From assembly GCA_017541105.1 (NCBI GenBank), contig JAFXZS010000008.1:124001-188000 (forward strand): a stretch of 64,000 nt of DNA, read 5' to 3'. The notes under the pieces were generated by a model that worked only from the letters and a program-made list of their open reading frames with translations, was not told where the DNA came from and did no database searches. Every line of letters begins with the position of its first letter. Within the stretch, counting starts at the first letter, position 1. The stretch is from Clostridia bacterium (GTDB taxonomy: Bacteria > Bacillota > Clostridia > Christensenellales > Aristaeellaceae). Of this stretch, positions 59,712 through 64,000 are shown in pieces. The translations under genes were made by a program, and so were the position numbers.

Positions 59712-62057
59712 TCACTTCAGGGTAAATTTGCTTGTTTCCGGTGCTCCGGCATCGGTAATCATCTGTATATACGCCGCTTCCTTTCCGGCAGGAATCACAA
59801 AAACAGCAGCGTCGCTGATCCGGGCAAAAGCGTTTTCACCGATGGAAAGCACCCCGGTCCTCTTGAAAACAATTTTCTCAAGCATCTCGCATCCGTCAAA
59901 AGCGCTTTCCCCAATCTCTTCCACACCCGCGCCGACTGTAAATTCCGTCAGTGATTCGCACTGCCGGAAAGCTTCGTCTCCGATCATTCTCAGTGTTTTG
60001 CCTTCCACAGCAACTTTCTGAAGCGCGGTGCAGCCTGAAAACGCGCCTGTTCCGATTGTCTCCACACCGGACCGAATGGTAAAACCTATCAGTGCTGTAC
60101 AGGATCGGAAGGCGTCGTCTTCAATGGATTGGATATGATAACCTCCGATGATTCTTTCCAATGACTCACATCCGCAGAACGCGTTGCTGCCGATGGTTGT
60201 CACATTGGCCCCGATTGTCACTTCTTTCAGCAAAGAGGATCCCCGGAATGCCTCAGCAGCGATTCCTGTCACGGGAATATCCTGAATCGTATCCGGAATG
60301 ATCAGGATCTCATCGCTGGCTCCTGCCATGCCAGCCAGCACATAAGAAGCTCCCTCCGAACGGTACATCAGGCCGCCGATGGAAACGAGTCCGGCATCTG
60401 TTTTTTCCCCTCCTGCCAGAAGCCAGGATGAACTCTGCGCCGGGGTCGGCGTTTCCGTCGGCGCCGCAGTCGGCGTTTCCGTCGGTGCCGGGGTCGGCGT
60501 ATCCGTCGGCGCCGCAGTCGGCGTTTCCGTCGGCGCCGCAGTCGGCGTTTCCGTCGGTGCCGGGGTCGGCGTATCCGTTGGCGCCGGGGTCAGCGTATTC
60601 GTCGGTGCCGGAGTCGGCGTATCCGTCGGTACCGGGGTCGGCGTATCCGTTGGCGCCGGGGTCGGCGTATTCGTCGGTGCCGGGGTCGGCGTATCCGTCG
60701 GCGCCTGGGTCGGTGTATCCGTCGGCGCCGCAGTCGGCGTTTCCGTCGGTGCCGGAGTCGGCGTATCCGTCGGTACCGGGGTCGGCGTATCCGTTGGCGC
60801 CGGGGTCGGCGTATTCGTCGGTGCCGGAGTCGGCGTATCCGTCGGTGCCGGGGTCGGCGTATCCGTCGGCACCTGGGTCGGTGTATCCGTCGGCACCGGC
60901 GTCGGTGTATCATCGATAACCGGAATTGCCGGCACTGCGGGGGATACAACCGGCGTCGGTTCCGGCGATGCAGGCACCCACAGCTTCCGGCAGATCCATA
61001 CGGTGGTTCCGGCAACCAACAATACGCACAGGAGGAGGATGCCGATCCTCCTGCCGGATCCTTGTTTCTTGTTTTTCCCTTCGGAAGGTCTTTCGCCGGC
61101 CGTTATGGAAACCGGTGGTTCCGTAGCTAATTCCCTGAGTTCCTTCAGCATTTCCTCAGCACTGTGATAGCGGTCATCCGGTTTCGCCTGACAGGCCTTC
61201 AGGATGATTCCAGCCAGCTGCGGAGACGCATATTGAGGCGGTGTAAGCTTTTCCCCTTCAATCACTCTGCGTTTGAAAGCCCGGTTGCGTTCCGCGGCAG
61301 TAATTTCTTTTTCCGGATTTTCAAATGGGTAATGCATTCCGTGGCAGAGACGGTACATCAGGATACCCAGCGAATAGATATCCGTTTTCGCCGCGGAATC
61401 GATATCCGTTTCAATCAAAGAAGCGTTATAGACCTCCGGTGCCATATACAGGGGTTTCCCCGCAATGGATGCAAGGCCTCCTGTCGTCCCTTCAAGAACC
61501 TTTGATACACCGAAGTCCCCCAGTTTATAATTGCCTTCGTGAAAGAAAATGTTGTCAAGGGACACATCACGGTGAACAATGTTCTTCTTCCGGCAGATAC
61601 TCAGCGCCGTGCACAGATCCATCCCCAGTTTGATGGTTTCCTTTTCATCCAGACGGTTCGGATCAATCTTCTGAAGCAATTCCATCCGAATCAGGATATA
61701 CCAGGCTTTCCGATCCGCATCATGGCAGCGCTTATAATCGTAAATATTGACGATGTTGGTGCGCCCGCCGAGGTCCTCCATCGCACGGATTTCCCGAAGG
61801 GATTCATCCACAATCCCCTGAAAGAAGCGTTGTGTCTGATCGACTGTCTTGCCTTCCGACAGCATTCGGTCCCAATCGCTTTCACAATGAGGAATACGTA
61901 TCACCTTGATGGCAGAATCCCTGTCTCCGAGAATTTTGTCCCTGCGGGTTGCGCGAAACACTGTCGCAAATGCTCCGCTGCCGATCGGTTCGAGAACTTC
62001 CCATTCAGGCCAGACCATCTGAATAACTTCAATATATTCCTTGTATTGATCCGGCAT
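59712..62057 (-). CDS. Membrane Ser/Thr kinase with extracellular PT-repeat stalk and BspA-type LRR domain
   Basis: This 781-residue protein has a cytosolic Hanks-type kinase domain (about residues 16-300): Gly loop GSGAFATV, K51 in AIKV, H162-R163-D164 with N169, DFG at 181-183, and APE at 206-208. The catalytic-loop Lys two after the Asp is Ser (HRDVSLDN). A membrane helix follows at 338-355, then Thr/Pro repeats (about 383-545, TDTPTPAP units), and an LRR_5 domain at about 560-781. The stalk projects the LRR outside, as PASTA domains do in PknB. The PP2C gene is 40 bp upstream, so they form a kinase/phosphatase pair. Length is unusual. Confidence 0.88.
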   Translation of the reverse strand: MPDQYKEYIEVIQMVWPEWEVLEPIGSGAFATVFRATRRDKILGDRDSAIKVIRIPHCESDWDRMLSEGKTVDQTQRFFQGIVDESLREIRAMEDLGGRTNIVNIYDYKRCHDADRKAWYILIRMELLQKIDPNRLDEKETIKLGMDLCTALSICRKKNIVHRDVSLDNIFFHEGNYKLGDFGVSKVLEGTTGGLASIAGKPLYMAPEVYNASLIETDIDSAAKTDIYSLGILMYRLCHGMHYPFENPEKEITAAERNRAFKRRVIEGEKLTPPQYASPQLAGIILKACQAKPDDRYHSAEEMLKELRELATEPPVSITAGERPSEGKNKKQGSGRRIGILLLCVLLVAGTTVWICRKLWVPASPEPTPVVSPAVPAIPVIDDTPTPVPTDTPTQVPTDTPTPAPTDTPTPAPTNTPTPAPTDTPTPVPTDTPTPAPTETPTAAPTDTPTQAPTDTPTPAPTNTPTPAPTDTPTPVPTDTPTPAPTNTLTPAPTDTPTPAPTETPTAAPTETPTAAPTDTPTPAPTETPTAAPTETPTPAQSSSWLLAGGEKTDAGLVSIGGLMYRSEGASYVLAGMAGASDEILIIPDTIQDIPVTGIAAEAFRGSSLLKEVTIGANVTTIGSNAFCGCESLERIIGGYHIQSIEDDAFRSCTALIGFTIRSGVETIGTGAFSGCTALQKVAVEGKTLRMIGDEAFRQCESLTEFTVGAGVEEIGESAFDGCEMLEKIVFKRTGVLSIGENAFARISDAAVFVIPAGKEAAYIQMITDAGAPETSKFTLK
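60437..60912 (-). repeat. 24-bp in-frame tandem repeat coding the PT stalk
   Basis: About 20 copies of a 24-bp unit encode eight-residue TDTPTPAP-like repeats (T/N and A/V/Q variants). Because the unit is a multiple of three, length changes keep the frame. Open frames on the opposite strand here are artefacts of the repeat. Confidence 0.88.
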
Positions 62058-62096
62058 CTTCTCACCCCCCCGGGATTCTGCCGCCCTGTATCAGCA

Positions 62097-62870
62097 TTAT
62101 TCCTGTTTTTTCAGTCGAATCAGCACGAAAGTGATATTATCCCTGCCACCGGCATCCAGTGCTGCTTTCAGCAGCATCCGGCCCGCTTCCTCCCCGGAAA
62201 ACGTCCGGATGGTTTCCGCAATCTTTTCCTCAGAAACCATATCCGTCAGTCCGTCTGAACAGATCAGATAGGTATCTCCCTCCACCGCGTCATAAACCGC
62301 AGTGTGCGGTTCGATCCGGATCTCATTTTCCGGAATCCCCAGGAACTGCAGCAGGGGCGGTTTTCTGTATCTGCCAATCTGCAGTACATCGTCCTCCGAC
62401 AGCTGTTCCATACCCTGATCTGTCAGGCGGTAAATCCTGCTGTCTCCGATATCGCACCGCACCACGCCCATAGGGTCAAACAACAAGGCGGCTACTGTTG
62501 TCCCGCAGGTATTAAGCCCGTTCTTCTCTGTAAAGCGGACTATCTCGCGGTTGCTCTCCATGCAGGCTTTAACCAGGGATTGTTCCCTTCCTGCCATTGG
62601 GGTTGCCTGAAACGTCTTTGCCGCAAGAAAAGAGGCCATTTCACCGCGTTCTTCCCCGCCCATTCCGTCAAAGACAGCAAAGAGAATCGGCTCCTCCGTG
62701 CCGGCTGTCCCAGTGATGATTTCCTCCAGGCTGTCATGGTTTGCCGGCAGAAACTGCCCCAGGCAGAGAAAGTTGTCCTGATTGGTTCTGCGGAGAATTC
62801 CGCGATGAGAGGTGTAGATGTAATCCATTCGATAGAACATTCTTCCCACCTTCTCCGTTTTGATAAGCAT
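62097..62870 (-). CDS. PP2C family protein phosphatase
   Basis: This 257-residue metal-dependent phosphatase has the PPM motifs in order: RRTNQDNFL, AVFDGMGGEERGEM, CGTTVAALL, DIGDSRIYRL, ICSDGLTDMV and GGRDNITFVLI. The metal ligands are complete, so it should be active. It is cytosolic, with no membrane helix. ATG at 62870 follows AAAGGAG by 10 bp. It precedes the kinase gene by 40 bp and probably reverses its phosphorylation. Confidence 0.93.
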   Translation of the reverse strand: MLIKTEKVGRMFYRMDYIYTSHRGILRRTNQDNFLCLGQFLPANHDSLEEIITGTAGTEEPILFAVFDGMGGEERGEMASFLAAKTFQATPMAGREQSLVKACMESNREIVRFTEKNGLNTCGTTVAALLFDPMGVVRCDIGDSRIYRLTDQGMEQLSEDDVLQIGRYRKPPLLQFLGIPENEIRIEPHTAVYDAVEGDTYLICSDGLTDMVSEEKIAETIRTFSGEEAGRMLLKAALDAGGRDNITFVLIRLKKQE

Positions 62871-62951
62871 ACCTTATCAGCTCCTTTCTATGATTACCAG
62901 CATCATACGGAAAGGAGCCGTGTTCCCGTAGTTTCCTTTTCCCTGTCCGGG

Positions 62952-64000
62952 TCAGTATGATAGTTCCCAGACGTCCGAGAAGGAACCCAGCGGATCATCT
63001 GCAAGCATACACATCAGTAAAAAGCTTTCATACGGGTTTGCCACATACAGCGGTTCCATATCGCTTTCCCGCAGAACACGGTTGGCCTCATTGATAAAGT
63101 ATTCATACCGTTCGCCGGGAGACTCAAACCGGTCTGTTTCTCCTGTTGCAAGGAAGAAACAGAGTGTAATCAGCTCAAACCGGTTAATCGGTGTCTTCCC
63201 TTCCTGAATATCCATAATTCTCTGCCGGGTCATCCGCTTCCCGACAAACGGATCATTCAGGGAGGATTCCTTCATGGGAGTCAGATTCCCGTTTCGATCC
63301 TTGGGCACGGCGGAATAAAGGACATTCTCCAGATCAACAGGCATAATATCCTCAGCGGAATACCGGTGGAAGGAATCCCGTTCTTTTCGGATGCGTTCAT
63401 TTTTCTGGTAATCATAATACCTGTCACTGTGGGAAACCAATTCCGCGAGGCGGTCCGCGCTTTTCCCCGCATCGTCCTCGTCCATCTCTGTTTTCATTTT
63501 TGCCACCAGCCCGCATGCTTTACGGTACAGCTCATCAAACTGCTTCCGGGCGGAAACGCTCTGCCTGCCGGCGCGATGGACAAGATCCAGCCTGCCAAGA
63601 TAATCAATCAGCTGATCTTCCGTTCCGATGCTTTCCATGTTTCTTCTGACGCGCACGGTGCTGTCCAGAACGAACTCGGATTCTTCGGCATGGCTCAGTT
63701 CGCCGGAGACGATCCTGCCCCAGAGTTCCTCCTGCTTCGCGTACGGCAGCCTGTACTGATAACAGTACCAGCAGATCACTTCAAATGGATCCTTCGGATT
63801 GATACGGGGTTCCCGCAAGGCTTTCGTCAAAAAGCTGTTTACCTCATCCGGTGTCATTTCCAGCGCGAATCCAAGCAGCAGCACTACATTGCGGCTTACC
63901 GCACGCTGCGTCAGCCAGTTCTTTGCAAGAGACCTCAGCTTCGCGGTGGTAGGAGTAAAGGACGGCGGAACATTTGTCTTTTTAAACGCGTCGCAAAGCA
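62952..64000 (-). CDS. Unknown cytoplasmic protein encoded with the kinase/phosphatase pair (5' partial)
   Basis: The frame is open from the window edge (complete codons from 63998) to the stop at 62952, at least 349 residues; no start is seen, and the GTG at 63882-63884 is internal. The visible part is helical and charged with no signal peptide. It contains VGKRMTRQRIMDIQEGKTPI followed by NRFELITLCFFLATGE, a pattern like a helix-turn-helix, and a repeated acidic/aromatic motif EVICWYCYQYRLPYAKQEELWGRIV. It could be a sensor, adaptor or substrate of the kinase; no known family is recognised. Confidence 0.6.
   Translation of the reverse strand, partial: LCDAFKKTNVPPSFTPTTAKLRSLAKNWLTQRAVSRNVVLLLGFALEMTPDEVNSFLTKALREPRINPKDPFEVICWYCYQYRLPYAKQEELWGRIVSGELSHAEESEFVLDSTVRVRRNMESIGTEDQLIDYLGRLDLVHRAGRQSVSARKQFDELYRKACGLVAKMKTEMDEDDAGKSADRLAELVSHSDRYYDYQKNERIRKERDSFHRYSAEDIMPVDLENVLYSAVPKDRNGNLTPMKESSLNDPFVGKRMTRQRIMDIQEGKTPINRFELITLCFFLATGETDRFESPGERYEYFINEANRVLRESDMEPLYVANPYESFLLMCMLADDPLGSFSDVWELSY

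Noticed and set aside
60379-61167. Long open frames on the plus strand (262 and 163 codons) rich in VGVSVGAG or PSVPGSAY repeats
   Set aside because: They are antisense shadows of the 24-bp repeat in the kinase stalk, without ribosome sites.

Overview
The window reads as a chromosomal segment of a GC-rich, anaerobic Gram-positive bacterium of the class Clostridia, probably a gut or rumen organism. Strong GGAGG ribosome sites, sigma-A promoters with 17-18 bp spacers, tRNA genes without encoded CCA, reverse rubrerythrin, a GGGtGRT/NifU-like pair, a DUF3798 sugar-type ABC operon, BspA-like leucine-rich repeats and many small secreted proteins all point there. A finer placement (for example Christensenellales) is inference from gene content only. 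No phage, insertion sequence or CRISPR array was seen.

Layout. 1-1.7 kb: end of a polar amino acid ABC transporter (binding protein tail, permease, ATPase). 1.7-3.6 kb: lone iron/polyamine-type binding lipoprotein and an aquaporin. 3.7-7.0 kb: glnS and gltX. 7.0-7.6 kb: an SRAP (YedK/HMCES-like) gene broken by one amber codon. 8-13.6 kb: five-gene MglABC-like ABC operon with a DUF3798 binding protein and an internal terminator. 13.7-14 kb: tRNA-Gln and tRNA-Glu behind a consensus promoter. 14-18.4 kb: acetyltransferase, DUF6273 operon, secreted PPIase. 18.4-26 kb: typA, prfC, pyrH, glyA, SRP RNA, DUF1846 protein. 26.3-27.8 kb: putP. 27.8-33.3 kb: tyrA-aroA-aroQ-aroE/K-aroC-queT on the minus strand, headed by a likely preQ1 riboswitch. 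33.4-37.3 kb: a 1293-residue c-di-GMP phosphodiesterase-type protein with a sugar-binding-like sensor and a beta-helix tail. 37.5-42.3 kb: phosphodiester glycosidase, SDR, Dabb protein, GGGtGRT and NifU-like pair, MTA/SAH nucleosidase. 42.3-44.3 kb: rpsB-tsf.

44.4-51.8 kb is an accessory stretch: a secreted protein with two cystatin-like QVVAG motifs, reverse rubrerythrin, a double-glycine peptide with a zinc-finger-like core, a duplicated rubrerythrin tail, small membrane proteins, a radical SAM/SPASM enzyme with a 72-residue peptide gene carrying three Tyr-X-Cys motifs (a probable RiPP locus), and an ABC-2 exporter. 52-64 kb is a secreted/surface and signalling island: Big2, C-type lectin, DUF4234, Big2-LRR-dockerin, a decayed LRR gene, two SH3-type proteins, a membrane Ser/Thr kinase with an extracellular PT-repeat stalk and LRR domain, a PP2C phosphatase, and an unknown protein running off the window. 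Several genes there share nearly the same signal peptide, and three share an upstream module of about 65 bp.

The strongest candidates for undescribed biology are the radical SAM peptide locus, the EAL/beta-helix fusion, the cystatin-like secreted protein, and the kinase/phosphatase/surface-protein island with its shared promoter module.
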